Below, in pieces: positions 9,743 through 18,225 of a DNA stretch of 64,000 nt. This stretch comes from Calothrix parasitica NIES-267 (GTDB lineage Bacteria; Cyanobacteriota; Cyanobacteriia; Cyanobacteriales; Nostocaceae). A program made the translations under genes and the position numbers. Where the stretch lies: NCBI RefSeq assembly GCF_002368095.1, contig NZ_AP018227.1, positions 2,357,757-2,421,756 on the forward strand, read 5' to 3'. Each line of letters opens with the position of its first letter. The stretch's first letter is position 1. The notes under the pieces are model-generated. The model searched no databases, was not told the DNA's origin, and worked only from the letters and a program-made list of their open reading frames with translations.

Positions 9743-10152
9743 ATATTTGAAGTGTATTTCAATAATTTCAATAATTTGATTAATCTAAACATCGATGTAG
9801 TTTAACTGCGTCGATTCTTTTTTTATTAATAAAGCAGTTGAGAGGATATTTTAAAAGTCTAATTATAGCGTTTTTCGGTTGGGTGAAATACAGCTTGATA
9901 GACCTCACCCCCAGCCCCTCTCCAAGTCAGCGGAGAGGGGTGTATTCTATCCAACTGAGAACTGCTCGCAGCGACACAAACAAAACCCACCTGCGTGGGT
10001 TAAAATTACTAGTCCACGTAGGTAGACTTTGGCTGTGTAGTTGCGGTTTTAACCGCCGGATACTTCTAAAACATCCTCTGATATAATTCGTATTTAATGA
10101 TTATTAACTCCTAACTTATTACTCGCTAATCTTTATTTAATTAAAAAAATAA
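9743..10152. repeat. Repeat-rich gap with CCCC/GGGG and CCACCTGC palindromes
   Basis: This 410-base gap holds a CCTCACCCC...CGGAGAGGGG palindrome (about 9904-9940) and a region of CCCACCTGCGTGGG / GTCCACGTAGGTAGAC hairpins (about 9985-10030). Similar CCACGGGGGTGGG and GTCCACGGAGGTGGAC elements recur at 63390-63505. An open frame across it (9838-10086) is made only of these repeats. Confidence 0.65.
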
Positions 10153-10335
10153 ATGGCACGTCGGTTACGTAGAAAACTTTGCTCCCTATGCAATCAGTCT
10201 GAATTAGTTCTTTATAGAATAAAGCATATTGAAAATGGCGATTGGGTTTTCGTATGTTCTCAATGTTGGGAAACAGTTAGTCAAAACAACCCATTTTATA
10301 TTTATGGTGGAACTTGGAAATCAAAGAAAAAGTAA
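10153..10335 (+). CDS. Small zinc-ribbon-like protein
   Basis: The protein has 60 residues, starting MARRLRRKLCSLCNQ. It has two CxxC pairs (CSLC at residues 9-12 and CSQC at 35-38), which suggest one zinc site, and a basic C-terminus WKSKKK. Proteins like this are conserved in cyanobacteria without known function. The gene is short but has an ATG start, balanced codon use and the regular cysteine spacing that argues for a real protein. A nucleic-acid-binding role is a guess from charge and zinc knuckle only. Confidence 0.7.
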   Translation: MARRLRRKLCSLCNQSELVLYRIKHIENGDWVFVCSQCWETVSQNNPFYIYGGTWKSKKK

Positions 10336-10397
10336 GTTTGATGGGTTATCGGTTGTGGATTATGAGTTTTTGATTTTACACCTCTAACCTTTAACCT

Positions 10398-10585
10398 GGG
10401 AGCATCCCAAATGTGGAAAAATATAGTTTGTCATTACGAGCGTAATGAAATGAAGCGTTAGCGAAGCGTCTCCCGGAGGGAGATAGTAATCGCAATAACT
10501 AGACTTTGCGATTGCTTCATTCCGCTTCGCTCCATTCGCAATGACAATCAATATCTTGGTAAATTTGCAAAATTGGGATGCTCCC
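10398..10585. mobile_element. MITE-like element with 13-bp terminal inverted repeats
   Basis: Perfect terminal inverted repeats GGGAGCATCCCAA (10398-10410) and TTGGGATGCTCCC (10573-10585) enclose a second inner palindrome starting TGTCATTACGA and ending TCGCAATGACA. The 16-base sequence CCTCTAACCTTTAACC flanks both sides (10381-10396 and 10592-10607), like a target duplication or an older tandem repeat that was split. There is no coding capacity. A relative of the inner part lies at about 28784-28862. Confidence 0.75.
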
Positions 10586-10617
10586 CTTTGACCTCTAACC
10601 TTTAACCCGATTAAATC

Positions 10618-11028
10618 ATGAACGATAACGAATTAGATATTCCTAAAAAAATCAAATCGCTTTCTCAAGATTTATTATGGATGAGTGAGTCGGATTACCC
10701 TTTTGATACTTTTGCATGGTCGAATCAAGAATTAAAGGAAGTCAATACTCAGAATCTGCTACAAAAAACTCATCATTCCTTAGATGCTCCGGTAAAAGTA
10801 ATAGATGTGGAAAAGTTTTTTCAACGAGCTACCGATGAAAAAGACTGGTACGATTCCGAAGAAAAGGAAACAGCTAAAAAATATCAAGCTCTCGTAGAAA
10901 CTTTAAAGCAAAACTTGGACAATATTCAGGTTTACAAAATAGGTGAGGTGGAAATCGATGTTTATATTGTCGGTCAGCTAAAATCAGGAGATTGGGTTGG
11001 TTTGTCAACTAAAGCTGTTGAAAGTTAA
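10618..11028 (+). CDS. nuiA: NuiA-like nuclease inhibitor
   Basis: The protein has 136 residues and resembles Anabaena NuiA, the intracellular inhibitor of the sugar-nonspecific nuclease NucA, over its full length. Shared landmarks include MSESDYPFDTFAW near residue 21, LQKTHH, DAPVKVIDVEKFFQRAT, DWYDSEE, and the end IGEVEIDVYIVGQLKSGDWV plus GLSTKAVES. The protein is acidic and has no signal peptide, as expected for a cytosolic partner that protects the cell from its own nuclease. It converges with the nucA-like gene, with 70 bases between stops, which strengthens the call. The start is the ATG at 10618. Confidence 0.92.
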   Translation: MNDNELDIPKKIKSLSQDLLWMSESDYPFDTFAWSNQELKEVNTQNLLQKTHHSLDAPVKVIDVEKFFQRATDEKDWYDSEEKETAKKYQALVETLKQNLDNIQVYKIGEVEIDVYIVGQLKSGDWVGLSTKAVES

Positions 11029-11098
11029 TAATTAATTATTAGTTTTTGGTTGTTAGTGGTTAGTTGTGAATCCCCAATTACCAATTCCCAATCCCCAA

Positions 11099-11899
11099 TT
11101 AGCTTTTTCTATCAACCCGACTTTCAATTACTTTCTGAATCGAATTTGGTACGTTGGTCAAAAAATTATAACCAGTTTTAGCTTCGATTTCGTCAACTGA
11201 GACTAAATATCTTTTCCAGTCATCGCTGGTATTCTGACGATTGGTTACGTTCACAGCAATAACTCTTGTATTTTGAGATATTCCTCCGACACCTATCCCC
11301 GGTTTATCCAAAACTACAATTATTTTCCATGTATATGTAGGAGCAGTAACTTCTTTCTTTCTACCAATTTTTCTTGATTTACCGTCAACACCAGCAATTA
11401 TATAGAGTTCTTTACCCTGTTTTACTAAATAACGACAATATTCTTCTAATTCTCGCCAAGCACCCCGATTATTGTCGGGAGTTTGCGGGATAATATTCGT
11501 CATTAAGAAAGTAGCTGAATTATCTTGTATAGTGGCTGTTCTATCCGCTGAAGGAACCACATGTCCTCGGTCGTAACCGCTACCGGTGTAATCGCTTGGT
11601 TTGACGCGATACCAATCTGATGGTATCGAATCATCAGGACGAAAATCATCTTGACGTTCGATACTACCCAACCAACTTTGATTAAGTTGCCAAGCTACCC
11701 AATTTGGTGTAGCTCGTTCTCGACTATATGATAAAGCGTATTGGGGTTTTATCATCAGATAGTTGTTCGGATTTTCCCCTGCATTACTGGGGTTACCCAT
11801 TGCTAAATGGGGATTAACTGGTTGTGTTAATAGTAATTGACAGCCAGCAATCAAGAAGAATAGAAATACAGGAATAACAAAAACTAGTTTTCGTTTCAC
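11099..11899 (-). CDS. nucA: Exported DNA/RNA non-specific endonuclease NucA
   Basis: The protein has 266 residues and belongs to the beta-beta-alpha-metal nucleases (NucA of Anabaena, Serratia nuclease). Residues 1-20 are a lipoprotein-type signal with lipobox LIAGC (Cys20), so the enzyme is probably anchored outside the inner membrane. The catalytic DRGH motif is at about 110-113 (His113 as general base), followed by the metal-binding asparagine in PDNNRGAW and the glutamate region ELEEYC. Family blocks YALSYSRERATPNWVAWQL and QDDFRPDD are intact. It cleaves single- and double-stranded DNA and RNA. The convergent neighbour encodes its presumed inhibitor NuiA. Confidence 0.95.
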   Translation of the reverse strand: MKRKLVFVIPVFLFFLIAGCQLLLTQPVNPHLAMGNPSNAGENPNNYLMIKPQYALSYSRERATPNWVAWQLNQSWLGSIERQDDFRPDDSIPSDWYRVKPSDYTGSGYDRGHVVPSADRTATIQDNSATFLMTNIIPQTPDNNRGAWRELEEYCRYLVKQGKELYIIAGVDGKSRKIGRKKEVTAPTYTWKIIVVLDKPGIGVGGISQNTRVIAVNVTNRQNTSDDWKRYLVSVDEIEAKTGYNFLTNVPNSIQKVIESRVDRKS

Positions 11900-12003
11900 G
11901 ATAGTGTAATAAAGTTTTCGTTTAGCAGTATTTCATTCTGAAGTATCTTTTGGAAAGAGGGGAGCGCTACGAAATTATTACAACCAAATAACTGTCAGCC
12001 GCT

Positions 12004-12300
12004 TTACTGGTTGTTCATTACAGCAAGATGAACCAACATTAACTGCTTTTCGTCATCAAGAGTTTTTAATAAAGGGCTTTTAATTGCTTTTTTAGCAATT
12101 AAAATTTGGATTTCCAATGGTAAGTTCTCAAAAGCTATCTCTTGTTTACGATGATTATCTTTTTCGGGACAATGCCATTCATACTTCACTGTAAAATTAT
12201 TATATAAAGACCATTTACTTAAGCTGCCATATTTAAGATGGGTAAGGTCTTTTGTACAAGTGACGATAAGTTGTGATTGCATTTCTACTGAAAGTTTCAT
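12004..12300 (-). CDS. Hypothetical protein, 98 residues
   Basis: The product is not recognised. The 98-residue protein starts MKLSVEMQSQLIVTC and has two cysteines (near residues 15 and 44), a charged middle (CPEKDNHRKQE) and a helical C-terminal half rich in Leu and Lys. There is no signal peptide or membrane segment. The start is an ATG. It follows nucA on the same strand side at some distance, but nothing links the two. Real coding is likely but not certain. Confidence 0.5.
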   Translation of the reverse strand: MKLSVEMQSQLIVTCTKDLTHLKYGSLSKWSLYNNFTVKYEWHCPEKDNHRKQEIAFENLPLEIQILIAKKAIKSPLLKTLDDEKQLMLVHLAVMNNQ

Positions 12301-12796
12301 ATCTTAAAACCAGACTAATTATTCTACTTTGTTTTTTTGAAAATCTATATTTTTCAAGAAGTTAATCATTATATTGTCATACTAGATGTGACAATGTAGT
12401 GATTTTTATATCATGACAAAAATATCTTTAGCGTAAATAAAGTTCCCGCAGAAGGATGCATCAAATACCTGCAAATAATAATTACAGCTTGAATGTGCTT
12501 GGTCAAACAAGCAGATTACTTTGATGAAGGGCTATTTATGCTAAATTTTTATTCTTATCTATTAAGTTTAACTCAAATCTTGCACCAGTGTCATAAACCC
12601 GGTTTCTTGTTGCTTAAACAACCACATAATAATGCTTTCACTTCGGAGAAACCGGGAATAGCATATAATACACTTCCTCAAGTGTCATAAATTGCAAAGG
12701 GAAGTATATAGTTAGGGAGAGGTTAAAAGGATTTTTGAATGATAATCTTTATGATTATTTTAGTAATTACTGTAGTTGAAATTAAGTTTAGTAAAT
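12301..12796. other. Intergenic region with CCCGGTTTCT inverted repeat
   Basis: No supported gene is seen. Inverted 10-mers CCCGGTTTCT (12598-12607) and AGAAACCGGG (12647-12656) form a small palindromic element. An open frame of 65 codons (12493-12690) spans it and looks accidental. Confidence 0.5.
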
Positions 12797-13130
12797 TTAT
12801 AGCGGTAAATCATTAGGGTCTTTGAAAAAAGTAAATCGTTCCCCAGTAATTTCATCAATTCTAATACCTTCTGCCGCTACATTATGTGATTTTGAATAGC
12901 GAAAATGTTTCTTCTATATCATCCACTTCAAAAGAAAAATGTCTTAAACCGCAAGCTTCTGAATTACTAACTCTTATTGGTGAGTTTGAGAAATAAAATA
13001 GCTGAATTTGGTCATTTTATCCAACAAATAAATCTAATTTGTCAGAATTTCTTGAATCTCGGAAGGTTTCTTTGATAATCGGAAAACCTAAAACCTCCGT
13101 GTAAAACATTTTGGAAATTTCGTTAAAAAT
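12797..13130 (-). pseudogene. Decayed VOC/glyoxalase family gene
   Basis: Read on the minus strand, the sequence encodes recognisable parts of a VOC-fold protein: FYTEVLGFPIIKETFRDS, then an in-frame stop (TAA, 13017-13019) in LFVG*NDQIQLFYFSN, then EACGLRHFSFEVDDIEETF. A frameshift near the middle is followed by EGIRIDEITGERFTFFKDP and a normal end DLPL. The start codon region is missing. Family members are metal-dependent lyases or dioxygenases of about 125 residues. With one stop, one frameshift and no start, this copy is dead. Confidence 0.8.
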
Positions 13131-13205
13131 AAGTAGCAAGTAAAAAGTAGCGAGTAAATACATTTTGACTCGCTACTCGCTATTCGCTACTTGCTTTATT
13201 TTCTA

Positions 13206-14453
13206 TTACGAATCTTGCAATGTAGTTTTAGAAACGATTCTGGTTTTCTTCTTATCAGCTTCTGAAAGTTCTTCTCCTGACTGTAATCGGGTTGCAGAGG
13301 TTTGTAAAACGGTTGCTGCACCGCTATCTCCCATTTGCAAAGCTGTTTTGGCTGCGGTTTGCAACATGGTCGCAGCACCCGCTCTGTCTCCTTGTTGCAG
13401 CTTGGCTTCTGCTAGCTGGGTTTGTCGATATTTTGCTAATGCTAAAACATGAGGCTGAACTTCTGGATTGTTGGTAGGTTGATATGCTCTAATAGCGCTA
13501 ATTTCTATGGGAATGTTATCCGAGAGCAGTCCAGTCATATTGGTTGCTGGGTCGTCGTAGCGAACTTGTATTTGAGCTACTGTATGATTACCTTCGGAAA
13601 ATTGTCCTAAATAAATATTTGCTAAAACTGTTCTTTTGCTATCCTTCATGATGTCACCCAAGCGAACCGCAAAACGTCCGTCTGCTTCTTGCTGCACTGG
13701 TAACTCTATGGTATCGGGGAATACTTGTGCGACGGGTTTAAGTTCAGCTAAGCGAACTTTGGGCATTAAAGATAGTAATAGATAAGCGTTGGTTAAACCA
13801 ACAGTTTGGATGCGATTAAATAATTGAGTAAATTTATTTTCTGCTTCTTCTGGTTGTGCGATATGCGATAAACTTCCACCACCAGCGTCAGCAATTTCTT
13901 CTAGAACATCTTGGTTCCAATTGTCGCCAAACCCCAGAGAATTCAAGGTTAAACTATAGTCAACTGCTAAGTTCGCGAACTTTATACAGCGTTTGTTATC
14001 ACCATGTTCGTTTTCCCCATCGGTCAATAAAAACGCTTGAGAAATAGCTTCGTTTTTACCCTTCGCTAATTCCTCGATTCCCAAACGTAAACCTTCATCA
14101 ATTGAAGTTCCGCCATCAGCACTGAGGCGATTTATCTGCTGTTTTATACTTTCTCTGTCTTCAATTACCTGATTGGGGACTAGTACTTTGGCTCGATGGT
14201 CAAAAACTACAATACTCAGGCGATCGCCATTTTTTAATCTATCAACAATGCGGTTTGCGGCTTTTTTGACGGTTTCAAGCGGACGACCGTTCATGGAACC
14301 GCTATGGTCTAAAATCAAGCACAAATTAAGTGGGACGCTACGGTCGAGGTTTTCCACCTTCGCGGTCAGAGAAACTGCCAACTGGCGTTGAGAGCTTGAT
14401 TGATTTACGTCCAGATTGCTATCATTGAGTTCGGGCAATAAGCTTACTTTCAT
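13206..14453 (-). CDS. VWA domain protein
   Basis: The protein has 415 residues from the ATG at 14453 (MKVSLLPELND), which fits related cyanobacterial proteins; the frame is open 30 codons further upstream without similarity. A von Willebrand factor A domain spans about residues 42-215, with the metal-ion-dependent adhesion motif DHSGS (residues 49-53), the threonine in GGTSIDEGL and LLTDGENEHGD. A beta-rich domain follows, then a C-terminal helical part with alanine-rich repeat-like segments (LQTAAKTALQMGDSGAATVL). It is cytosolic by sequence. Such proteins act as metal-dependent protein-interaction scaffolds; the partner here is unknown. Confidence 0.88.
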   Translation of the reverse strand: MKVSLLPELNDSNLDVNQSSSQRQLAVSLTAKVENLDRSVPLNLCLILDHSGSMNGRPLETVKKAANRIVDRLKNGDRLSIVVFDHRAKVLVPNQVIEDRESIKQQINRLSADGGTSIDEGLRLGIEELAKGKNEAISQAFLLTDGENEHGDNKRCIKFANLAVDYSLTLNSLGFGDNWNQDVLEEIADAGGGSLSHIAQPEEAENKFTQLFNRIQTVGLTNAYLLLSLMPKVRLAELKPVAQVFPDTIELPVQQEADGRFAVRLGDIMKDSKRTVLANIYLGQFSEGNHTVAQIQVRYDDPATNMTGLLSDNIPIEISAIRAYQPTNNPEVQPHVLALAKYRQTQLAEAKLQQGDRAGAATMLQTAAKTALQMGDSGAATVLQTSATRLQSGEELSEADKKKTRIVSKTTLQDS

Positions 14454-14794
14454 TAATTGCGGTTCCTTGCACGGACTATACATTATATATAAATAACTCC
14501 AGAAGGCAGCCAACTCGCTACGGAAACTCCTGGAGTAGTTCAATATATTAAATGATATTCATAATTTCGCTTGCTAGATAATACAATTGCCCAGAAAAAA
14601 TGATTTTGGAGGGGGAAGAGGGGGAGATGGGGAGATTGGGAGATTTAGAGACGAAGGATAATCAATTATCAATTACCAATTACCAATTACCAATTTAAAT
14701 TTGTAAAAAGCGAGAAATCCACACCTCCACAGTCTTTATCCTCGCGCTAGTATGTACTACAGTTAATAGCGTTAATTAAGGCAACGGTTGGAAA
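14454..14794. other. Promoter region of clpR with low-complexity tracts
   Basis: No gene is seen. It contains a GGGGGAAGAGGGGGAGATGGGG purine tract (about 14611-14640), an (ATTACCA)n heptamer tract (about 14670-14695), and the upstream region of clpR. Confidence 0.5.
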
Positions 14795-15460
14795 ATGGAA
14801 CACTCACCCATCAAGGCTATGCAAGCGCCTTATACGGGCGATAATTTGTATCGCACCCCACCCCCAGATTTGCCTTCACTGTTGTTGAAGGAACGTATCG
14901 TATACCTGGGAGCGCCACTGGTGCCGGAAGTGACTAAGCTAATTATTGCTGAGTTGCTGTATTTGCAATCGGAAGACCCAGAAAAACCAATCAAAATTTA
15001 TATTAATTCTGTTGGTACAAGCTACGGTGACCAACCTATTGCTTTTGAGACGGAAGCTTTTGCTATATACGATACAATGAGGTATATCAAGCCTCCTATC
15101 CATACTATTTGTATTGGTCAAGCCATGGGTATGGCAGCAATGTTACTTAGTGCTGGAACCAAAGGTTGTAGAGCGGCTTTACCTCATGCTTCTATTGTTC
15201 TCAAACAACCTATTAGCGGTACCAGAGGACAAGCAACCGATATTCAAATTATGGCTAAAGAGGTGTTTGTCAATAAAGAAGCAATGGTAGATATCTTTTC
15301 TCGCAACACCGGACAAGATAAAGAAAAAGTTAAAAAAGATATGGACCGCTTGCTCTACATAACTCCCGACCAAGCTGTAGAATATGGCTTGATTGACCGA
15401 GTTTTTGAAAGTAAAGCGCAACTAGACTCCGAATCTGCTGCAACAGCTGGAGTTTTATAA
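14795..15460 (+). CDS. clpR: ClpR, catalytically inactive ClpP-like subunit
   Basis: The protein has 221 residues with a full ClpP fold, but two active-site residues are lost. Where ClpP has G-x-S-M-G it reads GQAMG (about residue 110), and where ClpP has MIHQP it reads VLKQP (about residue 136), so Ser and His are absent. This is the ClpR type known in cyanobacteria and plastids, which forms mixed rings with ClpP3 and associates with ClpC. The insertion GTSYGDQPIAFETEAF after YINS is also ClpR-like. The catalytic clpP3 gene follows on the same strand. Confidence 0.95.
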   Translation: MEHSPIKAMQAPYTGDNLYRTPPPDLPSLLLKERIVYLGAPLVPEVTKLIIAELLYLQSEDPEKPIKIYINSVGTSYGDQPIAFETEAFAIYDTMRYIKPPIHTICIGQAMGMAAMLLSAGTKGCRAALPHASIVLKQPISGTRGQATDIQIMAKEVFVNKEAMVDIFSRNTGQDKEKVKKDMDRLLYITPDQAVEYGLIDRVFESKAQLDSESAATAGVL

Positions 15461-15580
15461 ACAACCGAGTTGAAATTATATATCGGGTGAAATTGATTTT
15501 CAGTTCATCCTTAAGCAGTTTATCGCTGTCATAATTCAAAGTTTAAGGAAGGTGCGGTTTAATTCCAAATAACCGAAATA

Positions 15581-15707
15581 ATTTTAGATTTTGGATTTTG
15601 CGGAAAGTTGAGCCATTGTGCAAAGCAGGGGATTTTCCCCATAAGCAAATGGCGTTGAGGTGTAGATTCTCTTCCCTCAAAACGCATCCTCAACGGATTT
15701 TGGATTA
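15581..15707. repeat. Dispersed nested palindrome, copy B
   Basis: It resembles 6851-6984: the same TTTTGGATTTTGCGG entry, AAGTTGAGCCATTG, a GGGGATTTTCCCC hairpin, GCAAATGGCGTTG and an ACGGATTTTGGAT exit. It fills most of the 383-base gap between clpR and clpP3. Confidence 0.7.
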
Positions 15708-15843
15708 TGAATGGTTTCAGACCCCTAGTTTCAATTGTGAAAACAATCTAAAATCGTAAATCTAAAATCCAAAATTGTTTGACTTCTGTATAACTTCTAA
15801 GTTTTGATTTCATCCCCAATTAATTGAAAACGGAGTCGAAAAT

Positions 15844-16440
15844 ATGCCAATAGGCTATCCTAGCGTTCCTTATAAACTACCAGGGGAACAGTATACTCAA
15901 TGGGTTAATATTTATACTCGTCTTGCCAGAGACCGCATCATATTCTTAGGTGAGGAAGTAAACGACCAGATAGCGAACGAGATTATAGCCATCATGCTAT
16001 ATCTTGATTCTGAAGACCCAGGAAAAGATATTTTCTTGTACATAAATTCACCTGGTGGTGTTGTGACATCTGGTTTGGCGATTTATGACACAATGCAGCA
16101 CATCAAGTCTGACGTAGTAACAATTTGCTTGGGTTTAGCAGCTTCAATGGGTTCATTCCTATTAGCTGGTGGAACAAAAGGTAAACGATTAGCATTACCT
16201 CACTCGCGAATCATGATTCACCAACCTTCCGGTGGTACTCGCGGACAAGCAACCGACATCCAAATCGAAGCCCAAGAAATTCTACGGATTCGTCACGAGC
16301 TTAACGGTATTTACGCTAACAATACCAGTCAATCAATCGAAAAAATCGAGAAAGACATGGATCGCGACTTCTTCATGTCATCAGAAGAAGCCAGAGAATA
16401 TGGCTTGATTGATAAAGTGATTGAAGAACGACCAGTTTAG
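15844..16440 (+). CDS. clpP3: ATP-dependent Clp protease proteolytic subunit
   Basis: The protein has 198 residues and is a complete serine protease subunit. Ser lies in [10 protein letters not shown] (about residue 101), His in RIMIHQP (about 126) and Asp in the C-terminal helix region. Together with the upstream ClpR it would form the mixed ClpP3/R core that degrades unfolded proteins handed over by ClpC. I name it clpP3 from the adjacency to clpR, as in other cyanobacteria; sequence alone says ClpP. The start ATG has GGAG about 10 bases upstream. The 383-base gap to clpR is larger than usual because of an inserted repeat. Confidence 0.93.
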   Translation: MPIGYPSVPYKLPGEQYTQWVNIYTRLARDRIIFLGEEVNDQIANEIIAIMLYLDSEDPGKDIFLYINSPGGVVTSGLAIYDTMQHIKSDVVTICLGLAASMGSFLLAGGTKGKRLALPHSRIMIHQPSGGTRGQATDIQIEAQEILRIRHELNGIYANNTSQSIEKIEKDMDRDFFMSSEEAREYGLIDKVIEERPV

Positions 16441-16675
16441 AAAAGATAGGGAGATAGGGAGATAGGGAGATAGGGAGATAGGGAGATGGGGAGATGGGGA
16501 GATGGGGAGATGGGGAGACAAGGGGAAGAATAAATAACTCCTAACTTCTAACTCTCAACTCCTAACTCTCAACTCCTAACTCCTAACTCTCAACTGCTCA
16601 CTGTTCACTGATAACTGATAACTGATAACTGATAACTGATAACTGATAACTGATAACTGATAACTGATAACTGTA
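16441..16675. repeat. Three tandem short-repeat tracts
   Basis: Directly after clpP3 come about nine units of GGGAGATA/GGGAGATG, then CTCCTAACT/CTCAACT units, then about ten units of the heptamer AACTGAT. No gene lies in the gap up to 16820. The mixture of three unrelated repeats in a row is typical repeat-on-repeat growth. Confidence 0.85.
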
Positions 16676-16820
16676 AACTTGTCCGTGATGAACTTTAAAT
16701 TTTAAATTGAGTCTTTATTATTAATGGCTTCAGCAATTAGCTGGAAATGTAATATAATCAGTCACTTACTTTTATTAAAAGTAAGCTGATAGCTGTTAAA
16801 AATGCTCACGATAGCTGGAA

Positions 16821-17474
16821 ATGGATCTTCTAGATTGCTACCGTTTATTGGGTTTAAGGTCGGGAGCTTCTTTTCCCGATATAAAATCGTCTTATCGCCG
16901 ACTCGCACAGCAATATCATCCTGATATTAACCCGGATGATGAAAGAGCTAAGGAAAAATTTATTGCCTTAACTGAGGCATATAAGTTGTTGTTGCAAGTT
17001 ATACCGCCGACTGAAGAAAAATCGAAATCGTATCAGAAGGTATCGCAACCTGTTGAAACACGGCAAAAGCAACCTACGCAAACTAAAGAAACGCAGCAAC
17101 AAAGAACACGTAAGGTAGCTAAACAGCAACCAAAACAACAGCCAAAGTCAAAACCAAAGCCTCCTCATGTTGCAGAAATTGAGCGACGCTTGAAGTGGAA
17201 GACTTACGAACAGCTACAAACATTTCTCAAGGAAAGACGTTTTCCTCAAGCTATCGCATTAGCAGAAGCTTTAGCGGAACGCTTACCATCTGACACTGAA
17301 GTACGACAGTGGTTAGCAATATCATATCAGCTTTGGGGGCGTGCATTAATTGCTGAAAAACAGCTACTTAAAGCAAGAATTTATCTTAAAAAAGCCTTGA
17401 AGACCGACCCTAAAAATAAGTCTTTGATTAACGAGGTGCAGCGCGATTTTAAGAAGTTAGAGCAAGTTTTTTAA
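16821..17474 (+). CDS. J-domain protein (DnaJ-like) with C-terminal helical repeat
   Basis: The protein has 217 residues. The J domain covers residues 1-60, with the HPD tripeptide at 33-35 (YHPDINP), which stimulates DnaK ATPase. A hydrophilic Q/K/P-rich linker covers about residues 70-115. The C-terminal 100 residues contain a TPR-like helix pair (LAEALAERLPSDTEVRQWLA, then ARIYLKKALKTDPKNKSL). There is no Cys-rich zinc domain, so this is a type III co-chaperone, found in cyanobacteria with unknown client. The start is the ATG at 16821. Confidence 0.88.
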   Translation: MDLLDCYRLLGLRSGASFPDIKSSYRRLAQQYHPDINPDDERAKEKFIALTEAYKLLLQVIPPTEEKSKSYQKVSQPVETRQKQPTQTKETQQQRTRKVAKQQPKQQPKSKPKPPHVAEIERRLKWKTYEQLQTFLKERRFPQAIALAEALAERLPSDTEVRQWLAISYQLWGRALIAEKQLLKARIYLKKALKTDPKNKSLINEVQRDFKKLEQVF

Positions 17475-17535
17475 CGAGTAGCGAGTAGTGAGTAGCAAGT
17501 AGTAAGTAGCAAGTAGCAAGTAGTAAGTAGTGAGT
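17475..17535. repeat. GTAGCAA/GTAGTAA heptamer tandem repeat
   Basis: About eight 7-base units (AGTAGCA, AGTAGTA, AGTAGTG) directly follow the J-domain gene stop. Confidence 0.8.
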
Positions 17536-17677
17536 TGGGAGGGGAGAACTAATTAGAAATTACTTGTTGATTTTTTGGTAAATTTACGTGGCTTTGATGA
17601 AGCTTGTTGGTAAATTCAGGTAATATTACTTGGTTGATGATATTATTTTTCCACCGAAGATAATTAAGTCAATTATT

Positions 17678-18124
17678 ATGTTTAACCGTACAGCTTCAGC
17701 TTTATTTTTGACGATGGCATTTAGTGGCATTTTTTCAAATCAAATTACCTTGGCTGAAAGCGTAGATATCTACTTTAGAGGAGTGGTTGAACCTCGTGCG
17801 AGTTTCGGTATATCCACACCTGGAAAAATGGAATCAAGTTTTTCTGGTAAAGCAGGTAAGGGTAAGAACGAGTTTACTAATATAACTCCTGCTAAAATTA
17901 ACGTTCAAACTAGCAATCCTATAACAATTACTGTTTCTTCTCCCGACATCGTTGATACTCATAGCGCGACATTAAGAGTTAATTCGGCTCAAATTCTCGG
18001 TAATAATGTAACTTTGCCTGCGGGTCAAACCACTGTAGAAGTTGATATGTTATCAAAGCAAAATCAGGTGTTTGCTCCAGGAACTTATAATTATGACATT
18101 ACTGTAACTATAGTTAGTCCATAG
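17678..18124 (+). CDS. Small exported fimbrial-subunit-like protein A
   Basis: The protein has 148 residues from the ATG at 17678. Residues 1-26 form a signal peptide (MFNRTASALFLTMAFSGIFS, then NQITLAES). The mature part is beta-rich, without cysteine, and ends with FAPGTYNYDITVTIVSP. The same ending pattern (PGxYxYxVxLTxxx) and overall size occur in the next gene and in the subunit gene at 38461-38946, which sits beside a PapD-like chaperone and an usher-like gene. I infer a surface or fimbrial-type protein handled by that pathway; a DUF4402-like protein is the alternative. A TTG at 17630 would give a longer start but spoils the signal peptide. Confidence 0.7.
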   Translation: MFNRTASALFLTMAFSGIFSNQITLAESVDIYFRGVVEPRASFGISTPGKMESSFSGKAGKGKNEFTNITPAKINVQTSNPITITVSSPDIVDTHSATLRVNSAQILGNNVTLPAGQTTVEVDMLSKQNQVFAPGTYNYDITVTIVSP

Positions 18125-18225
18125 TGTTTAAGTGCTATTACTGAAGTCAATAGTGAGATAAATAGCTAGAAAAGTATCTACATTCCGATTTGTATCGATG
18201 TAGATTAACTCAGGTTTTAATTGTA

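Noticed and set aside
9838-10086. Open frame of 82 codons on the plus strand
   Set aside because: It runs through CCTCACCCC and CCACCTGCGTGG palindromic repeats; the translation has no protein-like pattern.
12493-12690. Open frame of 65 codons on the plus strand
   Set aside because: It spans a CCCGGTTTCT inverted repeat; no family likeness or ribosome binding site was seen.
16441-16675. Possible CRISPR array
   Set aside because: The units are contiguous 7-8-base tandem repeats without unique spacers.
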